From NCBI GenBank assembly GCA_035304385.1, contig DATGQD010000011.1:1-64000 (forward strand): a DNA stretch of 64,000 nt, written 5' to 3'. The stretch is from ZC4RG29 sp035304385 (GTDB lineage Bacteria > Bacteroidota > Bacteroidia > Cytophagales > Cyclobacteriaceae). Shown here in pieces: positions 24,592 to 32,116 of the stretch (position 1 is its first letter; every line of letters begins with the position of its first letter). The notes under the pieces were generated by a model. That model had not been told where the DNA came from. It searched no databases and worked only from the letters and a program-made list of their open reading frames with translations. Made by a program: the position numbers and the translations under genes.

Positions 24592-25512
24592 AAACTGCCC
24601 TTTTCCCATCAAATAATCCTCCGTATACACCTCCAAATCATACGTCCCGGGGGCGTATTCCGACTCCTTGTCGTACAAGAAGGTCAGGCGTTGGCGTGAA
24701 TTATCGAAAAGGATGTCCTGGCTGGCAGTATAAAATTCCTCTTTTCCGTTGTACATGAAGGTTCCGGACCCGCGGGCGACGTCGAAAATCACCTGCCCGT
24801 CCTGGTCGACAATGCGGATCATGATCTTCTTGCCCTCGATGGGCGCCACCTCATTTTCAGCGATATTGAACTCCACTTTCAACTGCGCCACCTGCCGGGC
24901 CCTGAAAGGCGACTCACGCTCCCTGCCGCGGTCGTTTACAGCGACAATACGGAAATTCTCAACCTTGAGCTGTGAGGCCCTGTCGACCTTACTTTGCAGT
25001 TCGTCCCGGGTTTGGCTGAGCCGCCCGATAGAATCGCCAAGCTGATTTTTTTCCGTCTTCAGGCTCACATTTTCCGTCAGCAGTTCCTGGTTGACGGCCT
25101 GGAGCCTGGAAATCTCTTCGTCTTTGGTCTTCAGCAGCAACTCATATCCCTCTACACGATCTTTCAACTCTGCAATGACCCGTCCGTTGGCCCGCTGTTG
25201 CCTGCTGAGTTCGACTTCGATCTCTTCCTTGGCCTTCTGGAGTTCGCTTACGTCGCCACCCAGCTTTTCTATTTCAGCGATGCGTTCGTCCAGTTCTGCG
25301 CTTAACTCCTCCAGCCGCTGCAATGTGGTAGCATATTCTTTTTCTATGGTGGTATTCTCAAGGCGCAGATTCGCTTTTTCGCGGGAATCCAGAAAGATAA
25401 ACACCCCTTGAAATATGATGACTATCGCCATCACGGTTATGATGATGGGCGTCTTGTTATTCTTCTTTTTTTGCGGCGCATTGCTGGGCTGGAGGGGAGT
25501 AGGCTCTGTCAT
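24580..25512 (-). CDS. Membrane-anchored coiled-coil protein of unknown function, 310 aa
   Basis: A Pro/Lys-rich cytoplasmic start, one membrane helix (about 23-41, TPIIITVMAIVIIFQGVFIF), a long coiled coil (about 45-190 with heptads such as LQRLEELSAELDERIAEIEKL), and a C-terminal beta-rich domain (VENFRIVAVNDRGRE, KIMIRIVDQDGQVIFDV, YAPGTYDLEVYTEDY). Similar proteins occur in Cytophagales but I know of no assigned function. The coiled coil suggests it spans or scaffolds the periplasm and presents the C-terminal domain at a distance from the membrane. Confidence 0.8.
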   Translation of the reverse strand: MTEPTPLQPSNAPQKKKNNKTPIIITVMAIVIIFQGVFIFLDSREKANLRLENTTIEKEYATTLQRLEELSAELDERIAEIEKLGGDVSELQKAKEEIEVELSRQQRANGRVIAELKDRVEGYELLLKTKDEEISRLQAVNQELLTENVSLKTEKNQLGDSIGRLSQTRDELQSKVDRASQLKVENFRIVAVNDRGRERESPFRARQVAQLKVEFNIAENEVAPIEGKKIMIRIVDQDGQVIFDVARGSGTFMYNGKEEFYTASQDILFDNSRQRLTFLYDKESEYAPGTYDLEVYTEDYLMGKGQFVVK

Positions 25513-25570
25513 GGTAAATCGGGTAAAAAATCAGGGCTAAATTAGGTGTTATTGTTTGGTAATTCAATCG

Positions 25571-26344
25571 TTACATCCTCAGGACAGCGTGTTGTTTGTT
25601 CAGTAATGGAGAAAAAAAGACGATTCCACAACGGTATAAGTCGGCCGTCGCCCGCACCCGCTTATGCCCCTGGACTTGCTGCCAGGCCGATTCCATGCCC
25701 GGCGATTGATGTATGTCATCGATCACCACAATGCTGTCGTCGTGTAGGGTTTTCAGCAAAAGGTTGAAATACCGGAGCGTGGCCGCCTCTGTGTGATTGG
25801 CATCGATAAGCACCCAGTCGGCCTTTACGCCTGTCTCCACAAACGTGGGTAACGTGGCATCGATGTCTCCTTCTACGACATGGATGTTCTCCTGACCGGC
25901 ATCTTTGAAGTGCCCGCGCGCCAGCGCCGCCAGCGTGGGAGCACCCTCGAATGTGTATACTTCCGCTTCTTCCGAACGGGCAAGATATAGTGTGTTTACG
26001 CCCAGTGATGTGCCCAGCTCTATGATAGTGCGGCACCCATAATACCGTATCATGCGCTGATAAAGATACGACAGCCGCGGTGTTGAAAGACTCTTTCGCG
26101 CAACAGAAGAAATGCGACGCGCGGTAGGATACGAAGATGCGCCGCTACCCAGATCGCGAATTTCCATCTCACGGTCGTCACGCAGCAGACGTGCACGCAA
26201 TGACTCTATAAAGGGATCGGGGACAGGACGGGCGCGGATTACATCGGTTACAAACCGGAAAAGAAACGGAGCGTGGAGGGAATGTTCATCTATCGCGTTA
26301 AGCCAATACGAAAGGTAGGCGCGATAGCGGTGCAGGTACTGCAC
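25571..26344 (-). CDS. Class I SAM-dependent methyltransferase (O-methyltransferase-like), 257 aa
   Basis: The SAM-binding motif IIELGTSLGVNTLYLA is followed by VYTFEGAP (motif II, acidic end of strand 2), NIHVVEGDIDATLPTF and WVLIDANHTEAATLRYFNLLL, then IVVIDDIHQSPGM, the strand-5/metal region seen in O-methyltransferases. The start is GTG 26344, which directly follows the apaG stop codon. Substrate is unknown. Likely cotranscribed with apaG. Confidence 0.85.
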   Translation of the reverse strand: MQYLHRYRAYLSYWLNAIDEHSLHAPFLFRFVTDVIRARPVPDPFIESLRARLLRDDREMEIRDLGSGASSYPTARRISSVARKSLSTPRLSYLYQRMIRYYGCRTIIELGTSLGVNTLYLARSEEAEVYTFEGAPTLAALARGHFKDAGQENIHVVEGDIDATLPTFVETGVKADWVLIDANHTEAATLRYFNLLLKTLHDDSIVVIDDIHQSPGMESAWQQVQGHKRVRATADLYRCGIVFFSPLLNKQHAVLRM

Positions 26345-26731
26345 TTAGTTGAGTCGCATAGGAGCTACCATCGTGAACTCCGGTATATTCACTTTCAACT
26401 TCATGCCATCGACAATACGTTCCATCAGGTATGTGCCGACCATCTTGCCAATGCCTGATTTCAGATTGCAGCCGGAAACGTATTGATGCGTCTGACCCGG
26501 TTCCAGAACAGGCTGTTGGCCGACAACACCGTCGCCCTCCACCTCGCGTCTGGCAAAACCCGCATCGGAGATAAGCCAATGCCGACGAAGCAACTGGATG
26601 GTGTATTCACTCTGATTTTCGATGGTGATCCGGTATGTGAATACATAGTGATACTGACTCGGACTGGAATACGATGGCTGGTATTCCGTCTCCACACTGA
26701 CCTTAATCCCCTGCGTTATTTCAGTTACCAT
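26345..26731 (-). CDS. apaG: ApaG domain protein, 128 aa
   Basis: ApaG proteins are small fibronectin-like beta sandwiches of about 125 residues, historically linked to Co2+/Mg2+ efflux though the mechanism is unclear. The sequence has VETEYQPSYSSPSQYHYVFTYRITIENQSE, LLRRHWLISDA, VVGQQPVLEPGQTHQYVSGC and GTYLMERIVDG, all diagnostic. ATG 26731 is chosen; longer upstream extensions do not resemble the family. A -7 element ends 5 bp before it. Confidence 0.93.
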   Translation of the reverse strand: MVTEITQGIKVSVETEYQPSYSSPSQYHYVFTYRITIENQSEYTIQLLRRHWLISDAGFARREVEGDGVVGQQPVLEPGQTHQYVSGCNLKSGIGKMVGTYLMERIVDGMKLKVNIPEFTMVAPMRLN

Positions 26732-26736
26732 ACGAC

Positions 26737-26744
26737 CAAAAATA
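26737..26744 (-). promoter_or_regulatory. -7 element TATTTTTG for apaG
   Basis: Exact TAnnTTTG match on the minus strand, ending 5 bp before the ATG. The transcript would be nearly or fully leaderless. Confidence 0.5.
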
Positions 26745-26896
26745 TTAATTTTTTTGAATTTGGAAACCCGGCCCCGGCTTTGGTTGCCATTCACGCGGAA
26801 ATCCCTTTTTTTGTCAGATAAGGCGGGTTCATTCCGGCGGCTATTTCCCGGAAATCCCGCAGAACGCGGCACTTTCTCCTCTGCATCCGAGCAGCT

Positions 26897-27559
26897 ATGA
26901 ACGTAAAAATTGCGCCGGGCTGGAAGCAACGGCTAAATGACGAATTCCAAAAGGAATACTTTCGAAACCTGACAGATTTTGTACGCCAGGAGTACGCCTC
27001 CAACACCATATACCCACCTGGACGGGAAATCTTTAACGCTTTCGATCATTGCGATTTCGACCAGGTACGCGTAGTGATCATCGGTCAGGATCCGTACCAT
27101 GGTCCGGGCCAGGCCAATGGCCTGTGCTTCTCGGTTCGCGACGGCATCCGCATTCCACGATCACTCGTGAACATCTTTACAGAGATTAACAAAGATCTTG
27201 GCAAACCCATTCCCACATCCGGCGATCTCACACGATGGGCACGTCAGGGTGTTCTGTTGCTCAACGCCACCCTTACCGTTCGCGCCTCAAGTCCCGGCTC
27301 GCATCAGAATCGCGGCTGGGAAGAATTCACAGACCAGGTCATTCGAATTATCTCCGAGGAAAAAGAGAGTATCGTGTTTCTTCTGTGGGGCGCTTACGCC
27401 CAACGCAAAGGCAACCTCATCGACCGCGGCAAGCATTGCGTCCTCACCGCCGCCCATCCATCACCCTTCTCCGCCGACCGCGGCTTCTTCGGCTGCCGAC
27501 ACTTCAGCAAGACGAATGAGTACCTGAGGAGGAAGGGATTACCCGAGATTGATTGGTGA
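26897..27559 (+). CDS. ung: Uracil-DNA glycosylase, 220 aa
   Basis: Removes uracil from DNA as the first step of base-excision repair. GQDPYHGPGQANGLCFSV contains the catalytic Asp (D65), LLNATLTVRASSPGSHQ the middle motif, and HPSPFSADRGFFGCRHFSKTN the DNA-intercalating loop with its catalytic His. Full length for family 1. Monocistronic and divergent from apaG. Confidence 0.97.
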   Translation: MNVKIAPGWKQRLNDEFQKEYFRNLTDFVRQEYASNTIYPPGREIFNAFDHCDFDQVRVVIIGQDPYHGPGQANGLCFSVRDGIRIPRSLVNIFTEINKDLGKPIPTSGDLTRWARQGVLLLNATLTVRASSPGSHQNRGWEEFTDQVIRIISEEKESIVFLLWGAYAQRKGNLIDRGKHCVLTAAHPSPFSADRGFFGCRHFSKTNEYLRRKGLPEIDW

Positions 27560-27560
27560 A

Positions 27561-27659
27561 GCGTGTTTTACGTGTTTACGTGCGTACGTGTTTAGGTGTT
27601 TACGTTGATGTGACTGCGAACCAACATAAGCACATAAACACATAAACACCTAAAACACG
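27561..27659. repeat. Inverted arrays of (TA)CGTGTTT units between ung and lepB
   Basis: The left half (27561-27611) is built from tandem ACGTGTTT/AGGTGTTT units and the right half (27620-27659) from the complement (AAACACAT, AAACACCT). Together they form an imperfect long hairpin between two convergent genes, which may end transcription from both sides. No gene is present. Confidence 0.75.
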
Positions 27660-28817
27660 TCACTCGATCAACCTAAAAAACCTGCTCCACCTGATCTTAT
27701 TGAAGAACCCTGCGTTTCGGTCGATGGAGAGCCAGATGAAGAAGGCTTTTCCCACGATGTGGTCTTCAGGGACGAAGCCCCAGTAGCGCGAGTCGAGTGA
27801 ATTGTGGCGGTTGTCGCCCATCATGAAATAGTAATCCTGTTTGAAGGTATACTCGGTCACTTCGCGGCCGTCGATGATCAGGCGATTGCCTTCAAGTCTT
27901 GCGTCTTCAAGGTGTTCGTAGTCGCGGATGGTGGTGCCGTACAGCGCGAGGGTGGAGTCGTTAAGGGTGATCGTCATCCCCTCTGCCGGGATTACGAGCG
28001 GCCCGTAGAAGTCGCCATTCCACGGGAACCGTTCCGGGTTGGGGAAGATATTGGGTTCTGCATTGCCCGCTACGCGCTCTTCCATTCTGCCGAAGGCGTT
28101 CATGGTTGCCACTTCAACCGACTGAATGAAGGGCAGGGTTCCGAGTTCGTCGGCCACCGCAGGACGCAACTGCATTTGATAGATGACGTTTCCGTTGTCG
28201 CGCCCCACAACATGGGCTTCGTTGATCTCATATTTCTCGAGTACCCTTTCGTTGATCGGACTGTTGGCGCTGACGCGATAGCTAAACTGCATAAGGGGAG
28301 GGTTTTCTCCGACCTGCCCGTTGATGTACAGCTGTCGGTCGATGATTTGTAGCGTATCGCCGGGGATTGCCACACAACGCTTGATGTAGTTGGTCTTCAG
28401 GTCGACCGGGTAATCGATATAATCGTTGAGCTCCAATGGCGGTACGTTGAATACCACGACGTCGTTGCGTTTGACATGGGTGATACCGGGCAGGCGGTAT
28501 TGCGGAAGTTTTATCCAGTCGAGATAGGAAGGAATGTTTGTAAACCAGATTTTCTGATGCGTAAGCGGGACTTGCAGCGGCGTGGAGGTCGTCCTGGTTC
28601 CGTAGTGGAATTTGCTTACAAAGAGAAAGTCGCCCACCAGCAGGGAGTTTTCCATTGATGGTGTGGGGATGGTATAGGCTTCCATAATCAGCCACCGGAT
28701 CAGGGTGGCGGCCACGACAGCAAAAATGATGGCGTCAGACCATTCCCGGAGTTTCGACTTGGGTTTCCTCTCTTCTTCGGCGTCGGTTTCTTTCTTTTTC
28801 CAGAACTTCCAGTTCAT
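27660..28817 (-). CDS. lepB: Signal peptidase I, 385 aa
   Basis: Cleaves signal peptides at the outer face of the inner membrane. A basic N-terminus leads into one membrane helix (about 27-45), then PTPSMENSLLVGDF with the nucleophile S54, a VKRNDVVVFNVPP segment with the general-base Lys, and MGDNRHNSLDSRYWGFVP (box E). The inserted middle of about 150 residues makes it longer than the E. coli enzyme, as is usual in Bacteroidota. ATG 28817 puts the basic segment at the N-terminus. Downstream of dapB by 81 bp. Confidence 0.96.
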   Translation of the reverse strand: MNWKFWKKKETDAEEERKPKSKLREWSDAIIFAVVAATLIRWLIMEAYTIPTPSMENSLLVGDFLFVSKFHYGTRTTSTPLQVPLTHQKIWFTNIPSYLDWIKLPQYRLPGITHVKRNDVVVFNVPPLELNDYIDYPVDLKTNYIKRCVAIPGDTLQIIDRQLYINGQVGENPPLMQFSYRVSANSPINERVLEKYEINEAHVVGRDNGNVIYQMQLRPAVADELGTLPFIQSVEVATMNAFGRMEERVAGNAEPNIFPNPERFPWNGDFYGPLVIPAEGMTITLNDSTLALYGTTIRDYEHLEDARLEGNRLIIDGREVTEYTFKQDYYFMMGDNRHNSLDSRYWGFVPEDHIVGKAFFIWLSIDRNAGFFNKIRWSRFFRLIE

Positions 28818-28898
28818 AGTATGTGGATTGTAGCTACGAAAACCTTGCAAATAACGATAAAATTTGGGCGTACCGGGAAGTTAGTCGCATATCAGGGG

Positions 28899-29606
28899 CT
28901 AGAATTTCAGGAATTCATCCATGGTCAGGGATCCCCGTTTACCCTGGATCCATTCTGCAACCATAACGGCGCCAAGGGCAAAACCTTCGCGTGAATGAGC
29001 GGTATGTTTGATTTCGATATCGTCGATGTCAGACGCGTATTTTACCACGTGCGTCCCGGGAATCTGGTCAATGCGAAAGGAGGTTATGGGAATGTCATCG
29101 GTGTCGCCACCATCTCCTGAGATCCATTGTTTTTTGCGTGCCACATTGCGCAATATGCCTTCGGCAAGGGTTATGGCCGTTCCGCTTGGAGCATCCTTCT
29201 TTTCAGAGTGGTGAATTTCGTCCAGACTTATATCGTATTCCGGGAAGCCATTCATGATCCGGGCGAGATATTCGTTGACCTTGAAGAAGATATTAACCCC
29301 CAGGCTAAAGTTTGAAGCGTAGAAGAATGTGCCATTCCGTTCGGCCACAAGTTTTTCAATTTCACTCTTTCTCGAAAGCCATCCGGTTGTGCCACATACC
29401 ACGGGTATATCGCGTTCAATGCAGCGTCTTACGTTGTCAAAGGCGGCGTCAGGGTGGGAGAATTCTATGGCAACGTCGGCCGTGGCGCGGTCGAGTTCGT
29501 CGGAATTGTGTACATCGATTTTGCCAGCTATGGAATGCCCACGTTTGATTGCCATTTGCTCGACGATCCGGCCCATCTTTCCATATCCAACAAGTAATAA
29601 ATTCAT
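28899..29606 (-). CDS. dapB: 4-hydroxy-tetrahydrodipicolinate reductase, 235 aa
   Basis: Reduces hydroxy-tetrahydrodipicolinate with NAD(P)H in the lysine/meso-diaminopimelate pathway. The nucleotide loop GYGKMGR (7-13), VVCGTTGW, and DEIHHSEKKDAPSGTA with the catalytic His pair and Lys are present. It is shorter than the E. coli protein, as in other Bacteroidota. ATG 29606 gives the family start MNLLLVGYG. In the parA-parB-DUF5683-dapB-lepB series. Confidence 0.95.
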   Translation of the reverse strand: MNLLLVGYGKMGRIVEQMAIKRGHSIAGKIDVHNSDELDRATADVAIEFSHPDAAFDNVRRCIERDIPVVCGTTGWLSRKSEIEKLVAERNGTFFYASNFSLGVNIFFKVNEYLARIMNGFPEYDISLDEIHHSEKKDAPSGTAITLAEGILRNVARKKQWISGDGGDTDDIPITSFRIDQIPGTHVVKYASDIDDIEIKHTAHSREGFALGAVMVAEWIQGKRGSLTMDEFLKF

Positions 29607-29656
29607 GTGACAGCGTTCGGGTTGGGATTGGTAATAAGGGAAACTTTTTTTTAAGG

Positions 29657-30232
29657 TCAAAATCGCAATGTCAGGGAAAAACCCGCTTGGCGGCCCACGA
29701 GAAGGTCACTGCGGATCATAGGCTGCATTCGAACCTGGAGGTTGGGATTAACATCGAATTCTTTCAGATGGGCGTCCACATGGGCGTCTATAATCTGCAA
29801 TATGTACATCCCTGCCATGAGGATAATCATAAAGTCGCGCTCATGCCTTGCCTGGTCGATAGCGGGCCGCAGCTGGTCCTCCGTAAAACCTTCGCGACTT
29901 TGGTTTGTATCGTTCTCTAAAATGTAGAACAACTGGCCTTTGTAATCCTTGTACAGATCCTGATAGAAATTCAGGCCGTAGCCAATAGCGGCAAAGCCGC
30001 CATAGACGAGGGGCAGCTTCCAATATTTCTTGTTGTAGATCTGGCCCATTCCCGGGAGCACGGCAGCGAGAAAGGAGGCACGCGTGGGATTAAACCGCTT
30101 TGCGTACGATTGGATGAGCAGCGTGTCGGAAAGATCCGAGGTCCGGTCCGGCTGTACCACACGGATGGAGTCGTCCTGAGCCCAAAGGGGTGTGGCGAAG
30201 ATCAGCGCTGCGAACAGGATCCGGAATCTCAT
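29657..30232 (-). CDS. DUF5683 membrane protein, 191 aa
   Basis: Signal peptide 1-18 (LWAQ). The KRFNPTRASFLAAVLPGMGQIYNKKYWKLP stretch and the following two membrane helices are the DUF5683 signature, and residues after 130 form a further helix (HERDFMIILMAGMYILQIIDAHVDAHL). The gene is found next to parB in many Bacteroidota and its start overlaps the parB stop by 4 bp. Role unknown; position suggests an envelope role tied to chromosome segregation or cell-wall precursor genes. Confidence 0.9.
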   Translation of the reverse strand: MRFRILFAALIFATPLWAQDDSIRVVQPDRTSDLSDTLLIQSYAKRFNPTRASFLAAVLPGMGQIYNKKYWKLPLVYGGFAAIGYGLNFYQDLYKDYKGQLFYILENDTNQSREGFTEDQLRPAIDQARHERDFMIILMAGMYILQIIDAHVDAHLKEFDVNPNLQVRMQPMIRSDLLVGRQAGFSLTLRF

Positions 30233-31140
30233 CCGATCTTGAGAATGTCGAGTATGCGGTTAAGGTCTTCCACCGAAAGGAACGGTATGCGGATATCGCC
30301 CTTCCGGCCATCGCTTTTCACAACAACACGGGTGCCAAAGTGGGAAGAAAGCTCCGACTGAAGGCGGTTGATTTCACGTGCCGTTGCAGCCTCAAGCGGT
30401 TTCTCCGCTGTCTTCTTTCCCTCGCGGCCTCCTGCCAGCTGGCGGACGAGCTCTTCCACCTTCCGGACGGAGAGGTCCTCCTTGAGGATACGATTGAAGA
30501 TGTACAATTGGTTTTCCGGAGTATCCACGTTGATAATGGCCCGGGCATGCCCCATAGAAATCCGATTGTCGCGAACAGCGATCTGGATGTCGGGCGGCAG
30601 TTTTAGCAGGCGGAGATAGTTCGTTACCGTAGCCCGGTTCTTGCCCACGCGTTCACCTAACTCCTCCTGCTTAAGGCTGCACTCGGTGACGAGCCGCTGA
30701 TAGCTCAATGCAATTTCGATGGCGTTCAGGTTTTCACGCTGAATGTTTTCGATAAGTGCCATCTCCAGCATCTGCTGGTCGTCGGCCGACCGTACGTAGG
30801 CAGGTATGGTTTTCAGGCCTGCCAGACGCGACGCCTGGAATCTCCGCTCACCTGCAATGAGCTGGTACTTGTCATGGGTGAGGCGTCGTACCGTGACGGG
30901 TTGAATGACGCCGTGCACTTTTATTGACGAGGCCAACTCTTCGAGCGCCTGCTCGTCGAAATGCGAGCGGGGCTGAAACGGGTTTGCCTCAATCTGATCT
31001 ATGGGAATCTCAGGCAGTGCCTGGCCTGTCTGTGCCGGCCTCGGCGGCGCGGTGATATCCACCTCCAGCCGTTCGGTATGGCCGCTGCTGTCGCTCAACA
31101 ATGCGTTCAGCCCCCGGCCCAATGCCTTCTTCTTGCTCAT
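30229..31140 (-). CDS. parB: Chromosome partitioning protein ParB, 303 aa
   Basis: CTP-dependent clamp that binds parS and spreads. The N-terminus ALGRGLNALLSD interacts with ParA, IPIDQIEANPFQPRSHFDEQALEELA and GERRFQASRLAGLKTIPAYVR form the CTPase/N domain, the ENIQRENLNAIEIALSYQ helix-turn-helix recognises parS, and RISMGHARAIINVD precedes the C-terminal dimer domain. Overlaps parA (4 bp) and the DUF5683 gene (4 bp). Confidence 0.97.
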   Translation of the reverse strand: MSKKKALGRGLNALLSDSSGHTERLEVDITAPPRPAQTGQALPEIPIDQIEANPFQPRSHFDEQALEELASSIKVHGVIQPVTVRRLTHDKYQLIAGERRFQASRLAGLKTIPAYVRSADDQQMLEMALIENIQRENLNAIEIALSYQRLVTECSLKQEELGERVGKNRATVTNYLRLLKLPPDIQIAVRDNRISMGHARAIINVDTPENQLYIFNRILKEDLSVRKVEELVRQLAGGREGKKTAEKPLEAATAREINRLQSELSSHFGTRVVVKSDGRKGDIRIPFLSVEDLNRILDILKIG

Positions 31141-31910
31141 TTCGTTTCGTTTTTGTTCAACACCTCATTTGCCAGGTTCAGGTAGCTGATGGCGCCCTTG
31201 CTGTCCGCGTCATGGATGATGACCGGCAAGCCGAAGCTGGGCGCCTCGCTGAGTTTGACGTTCCTGGGGATGATCGTATTGAATGTCATTTGCTTGAAGT
31301 GAGTGCGTACTTCCTCCACGACCTGATTCCCCAGGCTCGTTCGGGAATCATACAAGGTAAGCAGTATCCCCTCGATTTCCAGCTTTGGATTCAAGCGGGT
31401 CTGAATGATCTTAATGGTGTTCAGCAGCTTACCCAGCCCTTCCAGGGCGAAGTATTCGCATTGTACCGGTATAATGACGGAATCGGCCGCCGTCAGCGCG
31501 TTGATCGTAATGAGCCCCAGGGAAGGGGAGCAGTCGATAATGATATAATCGTAGTCGTTCCGCACCTGGTTCAGGGCATCGCGCATCTTTTCCTCGCGAT
31601 GAGAGACGGACACCATCTCGACTTCGGCACCGACCAGGTCGATGTGGGAAGGAATGATGTCGAGATATTTGATGTCGGCGTTCGGCACTACGGCGTCTTT
31701 CGACTGAATCCCGTCCACCATACACTCGTATATGCTGGCCTCAACTTCCTTGGGATTGATACCCAAACCAGACGAAGAGTTGGCTTGCGGATCCGCATCC
31801 ACCAGGAGTGTCTTCCGCTCCAGTACAGCCAGACTTGCAGCCAGATTGATGGCGGTAGTGGTCTTGCCCACACCACCCTTTTGATTGGCAATCGCAATAA
31901 TTTTACCCAT
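31137..31910 (-). CDS. parA: Chromosome partitioning ATPase ParA/Soj, 257 aa
   Basis: Walker-type ATPase that moves ParB-parS complexes. Deviant Walker A KGGVGKTT (11-18), LLVDADPQANSSSGLG (A'), and YDYIIIDCSPSLG (Walker B) are intact. It has no N-terminal helix-turn-helix, so it is the chromosomal type. Preceded by a -7 element, two parS-like half-sites and a DnaA box. Confidence 0.97.
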   Translation of the reverse strand: MGKIIAIANQKGGVGKTTTAINLAASLAVLERKTLLVDADPQANSSSGLGINPKEVEASIYECMVDGIQSKDAVVPNADIKYLDIIPSHIDLVGAEVEMVSVSHREEKMRDALNQVRNDYDYIIIDCSPSLGLITINALTAADSVIIPVQCEYFALEGLGKLLNTIKIIQTRLNPKLEIEGILLTLYDSRTSLGNQVVEEVRTHFKQMTFNTIIPRNVKLSEAPSFGLPVIIHDADSKGAISYLNLANEVLNKNETK

Positions 31911-31940
31911 CCCTGCAGGTTACGTCATAAAAATTCAGCA

Positions 31941-31948
31941 CAAATATA
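31941..31948 (-). promoter_or_regulatory. -7 element TATATTTG of parAB
   Basis: Exact TAnnTTTG match on the minus strand, 30 bp before the parA ATG. Confidence 0.55.
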
Positions 31949-31966
31949 GCCGAAATAGCCTACCGC

Positions 31967-31997
31967 CGTGGAACAATCGTGGAACGTATTATCCACA
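31967..31997. promoter_or_regulatory. Two parS-like half-sites and a DnaA box upstream of parA
   Basis: CGTGGAACA (31967-31975) and CGTGGAACG (31978-31986) are direct copies of one arm of the parS palindrome, 11 bp apart. TTATCCACA (31989-31997) is a perfect consensus DnaA box. The group occupies the -33 region and just upstream of the parA promoter. No full parS palindrome is seen here. Confidence 0.45.
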
Positions 31998-32000
31998 AAG

Positions 32001-32056
32001 CGTCAACATTTGAAGTGTGTTGACGTGCTCAAGTGTTGAAGTGTTGAAGTTGGTTC
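32001..32056. repeat. Hairpin and TTGAAGTG units downstream of yidC
   Basis: CGTCAACA (32001-32008) pairs with TGTTGACG (32018-32025), then AGTGTTGAAGTGTTGAAG continues as 9-bp units, the reverse-orientation relative of the TTCAAC arrays. On the minus strand the stem is followed by CTTTG, so it may terminate yidC. No gene in 31911-32116. Confidence 0.6.
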
Positions 32057-32116
32057 GTGCAAATCGCCACCTACGGTGCTAATGGGAGGGGTGGTAATAT
32101 GCCCATTGCCTGCCCA

